DNA of 64,000 nucleotides, from positions 124,001 through 188,000 of the forward strand of contig CAVZDY010000004.1 of NCBI GenBank assembly GCA_963774195.1, read 5' to 3'. Each line of letters opens with the position of its first letter. The stretch's first letter is position 1. Under the pieces are notes generated by a model that saw only the letters and a list, made by a program, of their open reading frames with translations, ran no database searches and was not told the origin of the DNA. The DNA comes from Roseiarcus sp963774195. GTDB lineage: Bacteria; Pseudomonadota; Alphaproteobacteria; Rhizobiales; Beijerinckiaceae. Of the stretch, positions 19,461 through 28,237 are shown piece by piece. The translations under genes and the position numbers were made by a program.

Positions 19461-20762
19461 ATGGCGTCATCCGGCACTGAGTCCCACCACGAGAAGGAAG
19501 CGGCGGCGGGCCATGAGCCAAGGAGCATGGATGCGGGGCGTCAAGGCGCCAAAGACGCGGCGCCCCCGCCGCGGGGCCTGCGCGTCTGGGGCCTGCTCGC
19601 GCTCGTGGCCGCGATCGGCGCGGCGACGTACGGGATCGTGCACCGGCGCAGCGACGAAGCCTCGGTCCAGCAATGGACTCAGCAGCAAGCCATCCCGACG
19701 GTCGCCGTCATCACCCCGCAGAAAGGCGACAGCAATCAAAACCTGACGCTGCCGGGCGACATACAGGCGTGGTACGAAGCGCCGATCTACGCCCGCGTCA
19801 GCGGCTACTTGAAGATGTGGTACTTCGACTACGGCGCTCACGTGAAAGGCGGCGACGTCCTCGCCGAGATCGACGCCCCGGATCTCGATGCGCAGTTATC
19901 CGCAGCCGAGGGCAGACTGCGTTCGGCAGGATCGCTCGTCAAGGCGAGGGAGGCCGAGCAGCAATTCGCGGAGACCACCTACGAGCGGTGGAAGAACTCG
20001 CCCAAGGGCGTCGTCTCCGAGCAGGAGGAGGAGTTGAAAAAGGCCGACTACGGCAACGCTGTTGCGCAGTTGAACGCATCGCAATCTCAAGTCCAGGCCG
20101 ATCAGGGCGATCTGGCGTGGCTGCAAGCGCTCGAAGGTTTCAAGAAGATCCTCGCGCCTTTCGACGGGGTCGTGACCGCGCGCGAGACTGATATCGGCGC
20201 CCTTATCAACGCCGGGGGCAGCGGGCCGGAGCTGTTCAAGGTCGCCGACATTCATAAGATGCGGATCTATGTTCAAGTGCCTCAACAGCAATCGGCCGGT
20301 ATTCATCAAGGCCTGAAGGCCAAGCTGCATCTGCCGCAGTATCCCAAGAAGGTTTTTGACGCGGCCGTCGCCACGACGTCGAGCGCCATAAACCAGAGTT
20401 CACGCACTTTGTTGGTCGAACTTCATATCGACAATCCGGATGGTCTCTTGCAGCCCGGCGCCTTCACACAGGTCGAGTTTGAACTTCCGGGCAATCCCAC
20501 CGTCCTGCGCATACCCACGAGCGCGCTGCTGTTCCGCGAAAGCGGCACGGAAGTCGCCATGCTGGGCCCGGACGAGAAAGTCGACATCAAGCCGGTGACT
20601 CTCGGGCGCAACCTCGGAACTCTGGTCGAGGTCGTCGAGGGACTGGAGGACTCCGATCGGATAATCAACAGTCCATCGGACTCGCTGGCGACCGGCGACC
20701 AGGTGCGCGTTGCGGGGGCGTCAGGACCGTCCAGCGCGGACGCGGAGCTCGGCTCGAAATAG
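19461..20762 (+). CDS. RND efflux periplasmic adaptor (membrane-fusion protein), intact
   Basis: A 433-residue HlyD/AcrA-type adaptor. Cytosolic leader, one TM anchor (GLLALVAAIGAATYGIV), lipoyl-like halves (YEAPIYARVSGYLKMWYFDY and LAPFDGVVTARETDIGALIN), coiled-coil hairpin between residues ~140 and 215, beta-barrel (LHIDNPDGLLQPGAFTQVEF) and a C-terminal membrane-proximal domain ending near VEGLEDSDRIINSPSDSLA. It starts 15 bp after the RND pump, so it is co-transcribed. It is the only unbroken gene of the four and may be what remains usable of the operon, together with another pump. Confidence 0.85.
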   Translation: MASSGTESHHEKEAAAGHEPRSMDAGRQGAKDAAPPPRGLRVWGLLALVAAIGAATYGIVHRRSDEASVQQWTQQQAIPTVAVITPQKGDSNQNLTLPGDIQAWYEAPIYARVSGYLKMWYFDYGAHVKGGDVLAEIDAPDLDAQLSAAEGRLRSAGSLVKAREAEQQFAETTYERWKNSPKGVVSEQEEELKKADYGNAVAQLNASQSQVQADQGDLAWLQALEGFKKILAPFDGVVTARETDIGALINAGGSGPELFKVADIHKMRIYVQVPQQQSAGIHQGLKAKLHLPQYPKKVFDAAVATTSSAINQSSRTLLVELHIDNPDGLLQPGAFTQVEFELPGNPTVLRIPTSALLFRESGTEVAMLGPDEKVDIKPVTLGRNLGTLVEVVEGLEDSDRIINSPSDSLATGDQVRVAGASGPSSADAELGSK

Positions 20763-20866
20763 CGCATGCGGCGGCGTTGTCACGTTAGAGTGTTGATCAA
20801 CAAATTCAAGATTGACGATACGCGCCACCAAAACCGAGCCTACGCAGGTCGCTATGGAGGTTCGCA

Positions 20867-22195
20867 GTGAGTGCAAAGCAATTTCTTCAAAGCATTTGGC
20901 TCGCGCTGGAGGGCGCACCGGCGGAACTCGATCGAGTGGCGTTCGAGGGCGTGGGCGATTTGCCGTCGGTCTTCGCGGTCAGCGATCTCGCGGCGGGATC
21001 GATCGCAGCCGCCAGCCTCGCCGTAGCCGGCCTCGGCGAGACCGGATCGCCAGTGCGTGTGGATCGGCGGCTCGCCTCCCTCTGGTTCGGGGCGTCCGTG
21101 CAGCCCATCGGTTGGCAGGCGCCGCCGGTTTGGGATTCGATCGCGGGCGATTATCGGGGCGCAGATGGCTGGATCCGCCTGCACACGAACGCGCCGCATC
21201 ATCGTCACGCCGCGCTGAGCGTGCTCGGCGCAGCAGCCGAGAGGAGCGCGGTCGCGGCTGCGGTGCGGAGATGGTCCGTAGAATCCTTGGAAATTGCGGT
21301 GGTCGAGCGGGGCGGTTGTGCGGCGGCAATGCGCTCCATGGAGCAATGGGCCGCGCACCCGCAGGGTGCGGCGGTCGGCAACGAGCCTTTGGCGTGGATA
21401 CAGCGCAGCGAAGGAGAGGCGTGGCGCTCGAACGCTCCACGGTTGCCGTTGGCCGGCGTCCGCGTGCTCGATCTAACACGGGTCCTCGCAGGGCCCATCG
21501 CGACACGGTTTTTGGCGGGATTTGGCGCCGAGGTGCTTCGGATCGACCCTCCCGGCTGGGATGAGGCGAGTCTCGCGCCGGAAGTGACGTTGGGAAAACG
21601 CTGCGCCCGCCTGGACGTACGCGCCCATCGCGAACAGTTGCTGTCGCTTCTCGCCAAAGCCGACGTGATCGTCCACGGCTACCGTCCCGGCGCCCTGGAT
21701 AGGCTCGGACTGGACGCGGATACGCGGCGAAAGACCCGGCCGGGGCTGGTGGATGTCAGCCTGGATGCGTACGGGTGGACGGGTCCATGGGCCGGAAGGC
21801 GCGGGTTCGACAGTCTTGTGCAGATGAGCGGCGGCATCGCGCATGCCGGCATGGTCCGGCTGGGCCGCGACAAGCCGACACCGTTGCCAGTGCAGGCGCT
21901 CGATCATGCGACCGGCTACATCATGGCCGCAGCCGCCGCGCGTGGCCTCGCTCAGGGGGCGGTCACGACACGGGTCTCGCTCGCCCGCACATCCGCCCTA
22001 TTGTGCAGTCTGCCGCCCAACGCCGGTGGGCCCGTGATCGACAAGCCGGAGGATGGCGACTTCGCCGCCGATACCGAGCGGACGGTTTGGGGCATGGCCC
22101 GGAGGCTACAACCGCCAGCGCGGATCGGCGACACGGCAATGCGATGGGACAGGCCGGCTGGCAATCTCGGAACTGCCGACGCGTCCTGGGATTGA
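20867..22195 (+). CDS. CaiB/BaiF-family CoA-transferase (two-domain type)
   Basis: A 442-residue protein. The second half starts with the classic CaiB signature LAGVRVLDLTRVLAGPIATR, then FGAEVLRIDPPGWDE, GLVDVSLDAYGWTGPWAGRR and GFDSLVQMSGGIA. The first ~195 residues are a separate, related segment (DRRLASLWF, WIRLHTNAPHHRHAALSVLG, WAAHPQGAAV) matching the C-terminal half of class III CoA-transferases, so the order looks permuted or duplicated, as in a known longer subfamily. These enzymes move CoA between carboxylic acids. The acceptor is unknown. It starts with ATG after GGAGG and stands alone, about 1.5 kb from the LysR/creatininase block. Confidence 0.8.
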   Translation: MSAKQFLQSIWLALEGAPAELDRVAFEGVGDLPSVFAVSDLAAGSIAAASLAVAGLGETGSPVRVDRRLASLWFGASVQPIGWQAPPVWDSIAGDYRGADGWIRLHTNAPHHRHAALSVLGAAAERSAVAAAVRRWSVESLEIAVVERGGCAAAMRSMEQWAAHPQGAAVGNEPLAWIQRSEGEAWRSNAPRLPLAGVRVLDLTRVLAGPIATRFLAGFGAEVLRIDPPGWDEASLAPEVTLGKRCARLDVRAHREQLLSLLAKADVIVHGYRPGALDRLGLDADTRRKTRPGLVDVSLDAYGWTGPWAGRRGFDSLVQMSGGIAHAGMVRLGRDKPTPLPVQALDHATGYIMAAAAARGLAQGAVTTRVSLARTSALLCSLPPNAGGPVIDKPEDGDFAADTERTVWGMARRLQPPARIGDTAMRWDRPAGNLGTADASWD

Positions 22196-22554
22196 TCCGC
22201 GAATTTCCGGGATGTGTCGATAGCGTCGGTGACTAGACCAGAGGGGCGCTTTCTGTCCCGTCGCATTGGCTTAATTTTGCGCTTGCGCCGCGTTCCTCCA
22301 CCAACTCCTCCCGCTCGATCGAGATCTGCGTAGATTTGCCTATAGCGCTCTTCCAAGCAATGGCCGTGAATCGGCGCTAGGTTCGACGCCGACCTGGTCC
22401 CTTGCTGTTGCTTCAATGAAGCTCACGGACACCGCGGCGCAGCAGCTCGGACACGGTCCAATTCTACGCCTGTTCGTTCGTGCGCATAGGCTTTGTGCTC
22501 GGCCGCGAACACCTACGCTGGAGGTTGGTCGACGTCACGTTGCGGACGTTCCGA
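22196..22554. other. Spacer, no supported gene
   Basis: About 360 bp after the CoA-transferase with nothing recognised on either strand. Confidence 0.4.
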
Positions 22555-22843
22555 ACTTCCGGTGACTGGCCGGATGTTGAACCGAGGTCGGCACTGCTAT
22601 CCGCGGATCGTCGCCCGCTATCGCCTCAAGCCCACCCGCCATCCGATGAAAACCGGCCGGTTAGCCCCAACGCACGAAGGAGTCGCGAACCGATCGGGGG
22701 CCGACGAAGTTGACCACGCCAGCCCCGATCATCACGACGCCGAGGGCGATCGGAAGCCCGATCGCGATGAATTTCCCTACCGGCACAGCCTGGTCCTCAT
22801 CTTGCTGACTGCCGGGATCCGCCGCGTCATCACGGCTGGCCAA
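22555..22843 (-). pseudogene. DoxX-like membrane protein with an in-frame stop
   Basis: Starts ATG at 22841-22843: a short leader, then the first membrane helix FIAIGLPIALGVVMIGAGVV followed by NFVGPRSVRDSFVRWG. The next codon is TAA, but the frame continues with PAGFHRMAGGLEAIAG, exactly what follows in DoxX-like proteins, where the stop position is normally Tyr (RWGYP). One substitution (TAC or TAT to TAA) would explain it. Beyond ~22640 similarity fades. A degraded small membrane protein. Confidence 0.6.
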
Positions 22844-22980
22844 GCGGCGCCACGGCGCCGATCTGGGTGAAGATGTCGAGGGTGTTGAGCTCGTCCCAGT
22901 GCTCGACGAAGCGTCCGTCCTCGACCCGCCAGATATCGATCGAGCGCATGGTGAAGGCGTCGCCTCTCGCGCCTCATCGT
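22830..22980 (-). pseudogene. C-terminal scrap of a SnoaL-like (NTF2-fold) protein
   Basis: Minus-strand frame: GDAFTMRSIDIWRVEDGRFV then EHWDELNTLDIFTQIGAVAP ending at TGA 22830-22832. This is the conserved end of SnoaL-like ester-cyclase proteins (WRhxdGrhvEHWD). The N-terminal two thirds are missing. It ends next to the start of the DoxX remnant, so the two may once have been neighbours. Confidence 0.6.
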
Positions 22981-23050
22981 CATTGGCGCAACAAAGTGCT
23001 ATCGCTGTCTCGCTCCGTCACACATGGCGGGTCCACAACGGGAGGAAATA

Positions 23051-23194
23051 ATGGCGAAAGGTCAGCTGAAGGGCAACAAAGAGGCCAAAAAGCCAAAGGC
23101 CGATAAGAACCAACCCAAGGCGACGATCTCCGCGTATAAGCAGGCGCAGAGCTCGGGCGGCCAAGCGACGACGCCGTTCGCGAAAAAATCCTGA
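23051..23194 (+). CDS. Small Lys-rich conserved protein
   Basis: A 47-residue frame missed by length filters: MAKGQLKGNKEAKKPKADKN, then QPKATISAYKQAQSS and an end ATTPFAKKS. A strong GGGAGGAA site lies 5-6 bp before the ATG. Short basic proteins of this pattern (MAKGQ.RSNKEAKKPK) are widespread in Proteobacteria and unstudied. Highly charged, no membrane segment; possibly nucleic-acid or ribosome associated, a guess from composition only. Confidence 0.75.
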   Translation: MAKGQLKGNKEAKKPKADKNQPKATISAYKQAQSSGGQATTPFAKKS

Positions 23195-23561
23195 TCGAAG
23201 AGCAAGATTTATCCGCTCTCTTGGATCGGCAGGGGCGGATTCCGCAGTGCGGCGCATCATCGGGTGCCTATGAACGTCATCCTCGGGCCCGGCGTAACGC
23301 CCCACAGTCGGCGAGGCCAAGCGCATATCTAAGGCCATCGGTGTGCGGCGGCGACCCTGGACGCCGTAAGGGGCGCGCTCGAACTCTATGCAGACCGCCC
23401 TACCGGGCTCCTCGGCAGCGAGAACTTGTGTCCAGGTGCGGCCGTTCGCTCCAGCCGGCGCCCATCAGCATCGATGCCTAGAGTTGCTCCTCGGGATCGC
23501 TGGCGCCAATCAGCACGTAGGGCAGATGGGCCCGTTCGGCGCTTGAATGGGGCTAATTATT
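23195..23561. other. Spacer, no supported gene
   Basis: About 370 bp; frames on the plus strand are Arg-rich with no motif. Confidence 0.4.
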
Positions 23562-23640
23562 ACACGTTGAAGGTGTTGTAGACGGCTGCGTGAGCGAACA
23601 GGAATCTTTGTGCCTTGGGCTGCCCCAAGGCTCCCCTCTA
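23562..23640 (-). pseudogene. IS6-family transposase C-terminal scrap
   Basis: Minus strand reads PKAQRFLFAHAAVYNTFNV then a stop. This is the near-terminal signature of IS6/IS26-type transposases (QRFLSxHAAVxNxFNVQRHL). A second copy of the same region, better preserved, lies at 48983-49124. Only about 20 codons survive here. Confidence 0.6.
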
Positions 23641-23733
23641 AATAGTGGCCCTCATCCAACGCTCCACCCGGAGCGCGACCTCTCATCCGTACTTCGCGCA
23701 CCTTCCAGGGATGAGAGAAGGAGCGCGCGCCTT

Positions 23734-24663
23734 CTAATGCCTCCCCTTGCCATTCCGAAGTTGCTCAACTTGCTCGACTAACGATGCTCTGAGTTGCTCC
23801 ACGAAAAGGCTGGCGACAAAGTCGGGCGGTGTGCGCTCACGGGTGATGATCTGCAACGTTTGCGGCTTCGGGTAGTGGTCGGCGAGATCGAGAAAGTTGA
23901 GCTCGCCGCGATTTCGCTCGACCACGGCGTCCATCGGATTGAGGAAGGTCACGCGCGGTGTCTCCGTCACCAACAGCTTGATCATCTCGATCGAGTTGGT
24001 TTCGAGAACTGGCTGGTTTCTGATCGACAGGCGGCCGAAGGCGCTGGTCATCAGATCCCGGATGGTCATCCCCGCAAGCGGGAGGATCATCGGATATTGG
24101 GAGGCCTCCGCGATGTGAACCCTCCCGCGTTCGACTAACGGGTGATTGGGCGCCACAACCGCGACGATGGGAATCTCGAGCGATAGGAGCGTGCGAAGGT
24201 TCGAGTTGGGGACAAGATTGTAGCTGAGCGCCAGATCGACTTCCCCCGACAGAACGGCATTGGGGATCGCGTCGGCGACCAAGGCGCGCACCTCGACTTG
24301 CACGCCGCGGTGCCGGTCGAGAAACTTCGACGTGGTTTCGCGCAATGGTCCCATGGCCAGACCGAGCGTCGTTGCGATCGAAACCTTGCCGCGCTGTATG
24401 CCCTTCAGCGCCTCGAGCTGGGCGCCGACGCGCTCATATTCCCGCAACGTCTGGCGCACGTGATCGACCAGCAGTTCACCCGCCGCGGTGAGCCTCAGCT
24501 TGCGCGGCATCCGCTCGAACAGCGGGACGCCGAGTTCCTCCTCGAGCGCCAGGATCTGACGGTTCACTGCAGAAGACGCCACGTGCAGCCCCGCCGCGGC
24601 GCGCCGGATCGAGCCCGCGCGCGCGACTTCGCTCAGGTATCGCAGCATTTTGGCATGAAGCAT
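23734..24663 (-). CDS. LysR-family transcriptional regulator of the 24.8-32.3 kb gene block
   Basis: A 309-residue LysR protein. I start it at the ATG at 24661-24663 (MLHAKMLRYLSEVARAGSIR); the longer frame adds non-homologous residues. The winged HTH is RRAAAGLHVASSAVNRQILA and LEEELGVPLFERMPRKLRLT in residues 15-60. The effector domain is of the periplasmic-binding type (KVSIATTLGLAMGPLRE, VDLALSYNLVP, PIVAVVAPNHPLVERG). Divergent from the creatininase gene across 180 bp, the usual layout for a LysR regulator and its target operon, so it likely responds to the compound taken up by that operon. Confidence 0.88.
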   Translation of the reverse strand: MLHAKMLRYLSEVARAGSIRRAAAGLHVASSAVNRQILALEEELGVPLFERMPRKLRLTAAGELLVDHVRQTLREYERVGAQLEALKGIQRGKVSIATTLGLAMGPLRETTSKFLDRHRGVQVEVRALVADAIPNAVLSGEVDLALSYNLVPNSNLRTLLSLEIPIVAVVAPNHPLVERGRVHIAEASQYPMILPLAGMTIRDLMTSAFGRLSIRNQPVLETNSIEMIKLLVTETPRVTFLNPMDAVVERNRGELNFLDLADHYPKPQTLQIITRERTPPDFVASLFVEQLRASLVEQVEQLRNGKGRH

Positions 24664-24842
24664 GCGGCGTGGCTCGGCTCTCAAGTCCCGGGCCTTCTTA
24701 CCTAGCCGACCGATGCCTTTCAAGCAGCGGTTTGCGCGCAAAACGATGCTTCCGAAGTTCCGCCGCGTGCCCCAATATTGCGGGAACGTCAACAAGCGCG
24801 TGCCGCGAAAGTGCGGACGAGAAGCGGGATGAAGAAGAAAAG

Positions 24843-25685
24843 ATGAGCGAAGAGACGCTGTACGAGGTCAAAGGGCCCAAATCCTGGAGCATGATGACCT
24901 CCCACGATCTGGCCGAGTTGCTTAAGCAGACGCAAGTCGCCCTGGTGCCCGTCGGCGCCGTGGAGCAGCATTCCGGTCACTTGCCGCTAGGCCAGGACAA
25001 TTACCAGATCGAGGAGATCGTGCGCCGCGCGGTCGTGAAGCTCGGCGCCGAAGGCAGGCCCGTCATTTTCGGGCCGACGATCCCCTTCGGACCCATCTCC
25101 AACCTGAAGTTTCCCGGCAGCATCAACATAAAGCCCTCGACCTTGGCGCTGCTGACCAAAGAAGTCTGCCTTAACCTCTACCGTGACGGTGTCAAAACGA
25201 TCCTACTCGCGATGGGCCATGATCTATCCCTGGGCGCCCTCATGGTCGCCGCGCGCGAACTCGCGCACGAGACTGACGACGGCCTGACCGTCATCGTCGC
25301 CAACTGGCTGCCGGCGGTCGTCAAGCTGCTGCCCGAAATCTTCGAGGGCATGCCCGCCGGCAAGCGCGACGGCCACGGCGGCGCCGGCGAGACCGCGCGC
25401 ATGTTGGCTCAGCACCCGAAGCTGGTCGATAAAAGCCAGTTGCGCGACTACAACGTCGACGCCTATCGCGCGCCCGTGCCGTTCACCCATCCCGTGGCCG
25501 CGGGAGGTGGGGTCTACGCGCCCAAGAAGACCACCAACCACGATCCCGCATTCCCGGGCATTCTCGGCTTTCCTTCCATCGCGACGGCGGAAGTCGGAGA
25601 GCGCCTCTACGACGCGTTGAGCGAATGGGTCGCCGATGTCGCCCGCGAATACTGCTTCGGTGCAGCCAAGTCCTACAATTACTGA
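24843..25685 (+). CDS. Creatininase-family amidohydrolase
   Basis: A 280-residue protein of the creatininase/MftE fold. Metal-site motifs: PVGAVEQHSGHLPLGQDN (Glu41, His43, Asp52), GDGHGG-like KRDGHGGAGETARML giving the late His and the Glu of GE. The middle loop reads AMGHDLSLGAL where creatininases have NGHGGN, so substrate pocket details differ. Family members cleave cyclic amides or lactams such as creatinine, or formamide-type bonds, with two divalent metals. The start at 24843 follows AGAAAAG. First gene of the operon, 23 bp before the binding protein. The substrate is unknown; simple creatininase is unlikely because creatinase and sarcosine genes are absent. Confidence 0.8.
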   Translation: MSEETLYEVKGPKSWSMMTSHDLAELLKQTQVALVPVGAVEQHSGHLPLGQDNYQIEEIVRRAVVKLGAEGRPVIFGPTIPFGPISNLKFPGSINIKPSTLALLTKEVCLNLYRDGVKTILLAMGHDLSLGALMVAARELAHETDDGLTVIVANWLPAVVKLLPEIFEGMPAGKRDGHGGAGETARMLAQHPKLVDKSQLRDYNVDAYRAPVPFTHPVAAGGGVYAPKKTTNHDPAFPGILGFPSIATAEVGERLYDALSEWVADVAREYCFGAAKSYNY

Positions 25686-25708
25686 TTGCGGCGAGAGGGA
25701 AAAGCAAC

Positions 25709-26734
25709 ATGAACAGACGTCAGTTCCTGACGAATGCGAGGATGGCGGCCGGCGCCCTGGCGCTTTCCGCTCCGCTCGGGATGTTTGGGAGCCGCGCGCA
25801 AGCTGCAGTGTCGCTCGCCAACGTCGCCTACCAGTTCAGCTGGATCAAGAACTTCCAGTTCGCCGGCGAGTACGTGGCCGACAACAAGAAGTACTGGGCC
25901 GACGAAGGCTTGCAGGTCGACCTTCTTGCGGGGGGGCCGACGCTCAGCGTCGAGCCGGTGATCGCGTCGGGTAAAGCCCTGATCGGCCAGGTCAACGCCG
26001 ACACCGCCGCCACCGCCAATTCGAAAGGCGCCGGCCTGCGCATCATCGGAACGGGCTATCAGAAGAGCCCGTTCTGCATGATTTCCATGACCAAGAGCGC
26101 GCTGAAGAAGCCGCAGGACATGATCGGGAAGAAGATCGGCATCCAAAACGTCAATCTGGTGTTGTGGAACGCGTTCCTCAAGATCAACAAGATCGATCCC
26201 AAATCGATCAACACCGTTCCGGTCCAGTTCGACGTTTCCCCGCTGGTGTCGGGCGAGGTCGACGGCTTCTTCGGCTATTCCAACGACGACGTGGTGCATC
26301 TCAGGGAGAAGGGCGAGGACGTCACCTATTTCCTGTTCGCCGACTACGGTTACAAGCTGTTCACGGCGGCCTATGGCGTGAAGGCCGATAGCCTGACCGA
26401 CAAGAGCAAGCGCGCGCAACTCATTGCGTTCATGCGCGGTGACATCAAGGGCTGGCAGGAGGTCGTGCAGGACCCCACCCTCGGCGCCAAGCTCACGGTC
26501 GACGTCTATGGCAAGGGCAACGGTCTCAACGAGGAGGCGGAGTTCAAGTCCTGCCAACTCACCAATGAGCTGATGGTCACCGACACGACCAAGGAGCACG
26601 GATTGTTCTGGATGAGCGACGAGGGAATTAGGCAGACGATCGAAACCATGGCGGTCGCGGGCGTCAAGGCGACTCCCGAGATGTTCACGAACGAAATCCT
26701 CGCGGAAATCTACCAGGGAAAGAACTCGATTTGA
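25709..26734 (+). CDS. ABC transporter substrate-binding protein (SsuA/THI5/NMT1-like)
   Basis: A 341-residue periplasmic protein. The leader MNRRQFLTNARMAAGALALS ends SRAQA and carries RRQFL, so Tat export is likely. The mature part opens VAYQFSWIKNFQFAGEYVAD, the typical THI5/NMT1 strand with a Trp-Ile, then KYWADEGLQVDLLAGGP, GKKIGIQ and SPLVSGEVDGFFGYSNDD. Family members bind sulfonates, nitriles, pyrimidines or aromatic compounds. It starts 23 bp after the creatininase gene and precedes the ABC ATPase and permease. The ligand cannot be deduced. Confidence 0.85.
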   Translation: MNRRQFLTNARMAAGALALSAPLGMFGSRAQAAVSLANVAYQFSWIKNFQFAGEYVADNKKYWADEGLQVDLLAGGPTLSVEPVIASGKALIGQVNADTAATANSKGAGLRIIGTGYQKSPFCMISMTKSALKKPQDMIGKKIGIQNVNLVLWNAFLKINKIDPKSINTVPVQFDVSPLVSGEVDGFFGYSNDDVVHLREKGEDVTYFLFADYGYKLFTAAYGVKADSLTDKSKRAQLIAFMRGDIKGWQEVVQDPTLGAKLTVDVYGKGNGLNEEAEFKSCQLTNELMVTDTTKEHGLFWMSDEGIRQTIETMAVAGVKATPEMFTNEILAEIYQGKNSI

Positions 26735-26777
26735 GCCATTTCCCCTTCACGACGAGCACTGAGAGGAGGTCGTAGCG

Positions 26778-27363
26778 ATGACAGTGAATTATCAGAGCGC
26801 GGATCTCTGGAGCCGAAGCGCGAGCGTCAACGGCTATGCGATCGACGAGCTCCGCTCCGTGCTGCAAAAGTCGATCCGGCGAGGACTTCTGGAGGAGGCG
26901 GTCCTGGCCGGTTATGAGATTCTACGCCAGCGGGCTAGAGTGCGAGGAGATGCTCTGGCGTCGTCTCGAGATCATCGCGACCGAAGACGTCGGCATGGGC
27001 CTCATCGACGGTCCCGCGATCATCGAGGCGCTCTACCAGCAGCAGAAGCGTATCGCCGACGGCGAAGATCGCTGGATGTACGCGGTGCACGCGATCCGCG
27101 TACTGGCTGCTGCGAAGAAGGATCGCACAACCATGGAACTCGGCAATTGGGCGAGGGAGGTCCTGAAGCGCGGCGAACGCAGAATCGAGATCGAAGATTA
27201 TCACGTCGATCTGCACACGCGACGAGGCGTCGCCCTGGGACGCGGAACGGAACATTGGTGGGAGGACGGTGCGCGGCTTGAAAATCAGATCGAAGGGCTC
27301 AATCCGAAATACGGCGACTACCTTCGCAAGTTGTATGGCGGGTCGACGAAGAAGCCCGAGTAG
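26778..27363 (+). pseudogene. Stand-alone RarA/MgsA C-terminal-like protein, frameshifted
   Basis: Opens MTVNYQSADLWSRSASVNGY and reads YAIDELRSVLQKSIRRGLLE EAVLAGYE in one frame. One extra A near 26919 shifts it, and FYASGLECEEMLWRRLEIIA, TEDVGMG, HTRRGVALGRG and HWWEDGARLENQIEGLNPKY follow in the next frame to 27363 (about 195 residues if joined). The QK(S/A)IRRG, WRRL..IA.EDVG and HT..G pattern matches the helical lid/tetramer part of RarA clamp-loader-like ATPases, without the ATPase. Such a replication-type domain is unexpected between a binding protein and its ABC ATPase. A 43-bp gap precedes it, and GAGAGGAGG gives a good ribosome site. Confidence 0.65.
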
Positions 27364-27418
27364 TCGAGACTTGAGCTTGGGACCCACTAATGTGAGAGCG
27401 CAAACCCATCTTCGGATC

Positions 27419-28237
27419 ATGGACCAGGGCGATCTGTCCCGCGAGGCGTCGACCGATCTCGGCGGCATCACGCTGAAGGGCGTGAGCAAGACCTATCAAG
27501 TCCGTCGCCGACCCGTGGTCGCCTTGGGTGGCGCCGACTTGACATCCGCGCCGGGCGAGTTTGTCGCCCTGCTCGGCCCGTCGGGATGCGGCAAGTCGAC
27601 GATCCTGCGCATTCTCGCCGACCTCGATACGCCCACGGCGGGCGCCGCGCTGCTGCACGGCGAACCGCCTAGGGTCGCGCGGGAACGGCATCACATCGGC
27701 ATCGCGTTCCAGGACGCGGCGCTGCTGCCGTGGCGAACGGTGGAGGACAACATCCGGCTTCCGCTCGAACTCTCCGGGTTCAAGGCGGGCGCGCAGGCGG
27801 TCAGCGACCTGATCCACCTGGTCGGATTGCGAGGGTTCGAGCGGGCCCGACCCGCCCAGCTTTCCGGCGGCATGCGCCAGCGCGCCGCGATCGCCCGCGC
27901 GCTGGTCATCGAGCCCAAGACGCTGCTGCTCGATGAGCCGTTCGGCGCGCTGGACGAGATGATGCGCCAGCGCCTCAACCTGGGCCTGTTGGAGATATGG
28001 ACGGAGCGCCCGACCACAACGCTACTGGTCACCCATTCGGTCGCGGAAGCAGTCTTCCTCGCCGACAAAGTTGCGGTGATGAGCGCGCGTCCGGGGCGCA
28101 TCGTCGAGACGCGGCGGATCGATCTGCCGCGTCCGCGAACCCCGCGTATGCTGCGCATGCCTGAATTCCACGCCATCTGCGACCACTTCAGCGAAGTCCT
28201 GTTTGCTGGCGGCGGGATCGCGGCGGAGGAAGCGTGA
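27419..28237 (+). CDS. ABC transporter ATP-binding protein (SsuB/TauB-like)
   Basis: A 272-residue ATPase with Walker A GPSGCGKST (residues 53-61), Q-loop FQDAALLPWRTV, signature LSGGMRQRAAIARAL, Walker B LLLDEPFGALDE and H-loop VTHSVAEAVFLADKV. SsuB/TauB-type sequences power nitrate, sulfonate, taurine or THI5-type import. Start at ATG 27419 (MDQGDLSREA); the longer frame overlaps the preceding gene and has no homology. Its TGA overlaps the GTG of the permease by 4 bp, so the two are translationally coupled. Confidence 0.88.
   Translation: MDQGDLSREASTDLGGITLKGVSKTYQVRRRPVVALGGADLTSAPGEFVALLGPSGCGKSTILRILADLDTPTAGAALLHGEPPRVARERHHIGIAFQDAALLPWRTVEDNIRLPLELSGFKAGAQAVSDLIHLVGLRGFERARPAQLSGGMRQRAAIARALVIEPKTLLLDEPFGALDEMMRQRLNLGLLEIWTERPTTTLLVTHSVAEAVFLADKVAVMSARPGRIVETRRIDLPRPRTPRMLRMPEFHAICDHFSEVLFAGGGIAAEEA

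Noticed and set aside
25679..26599. Minus-strand 306-codon frame opposite the binding protein
   Set aside because: Low-complexity shadow of a well-supported SBP gene.
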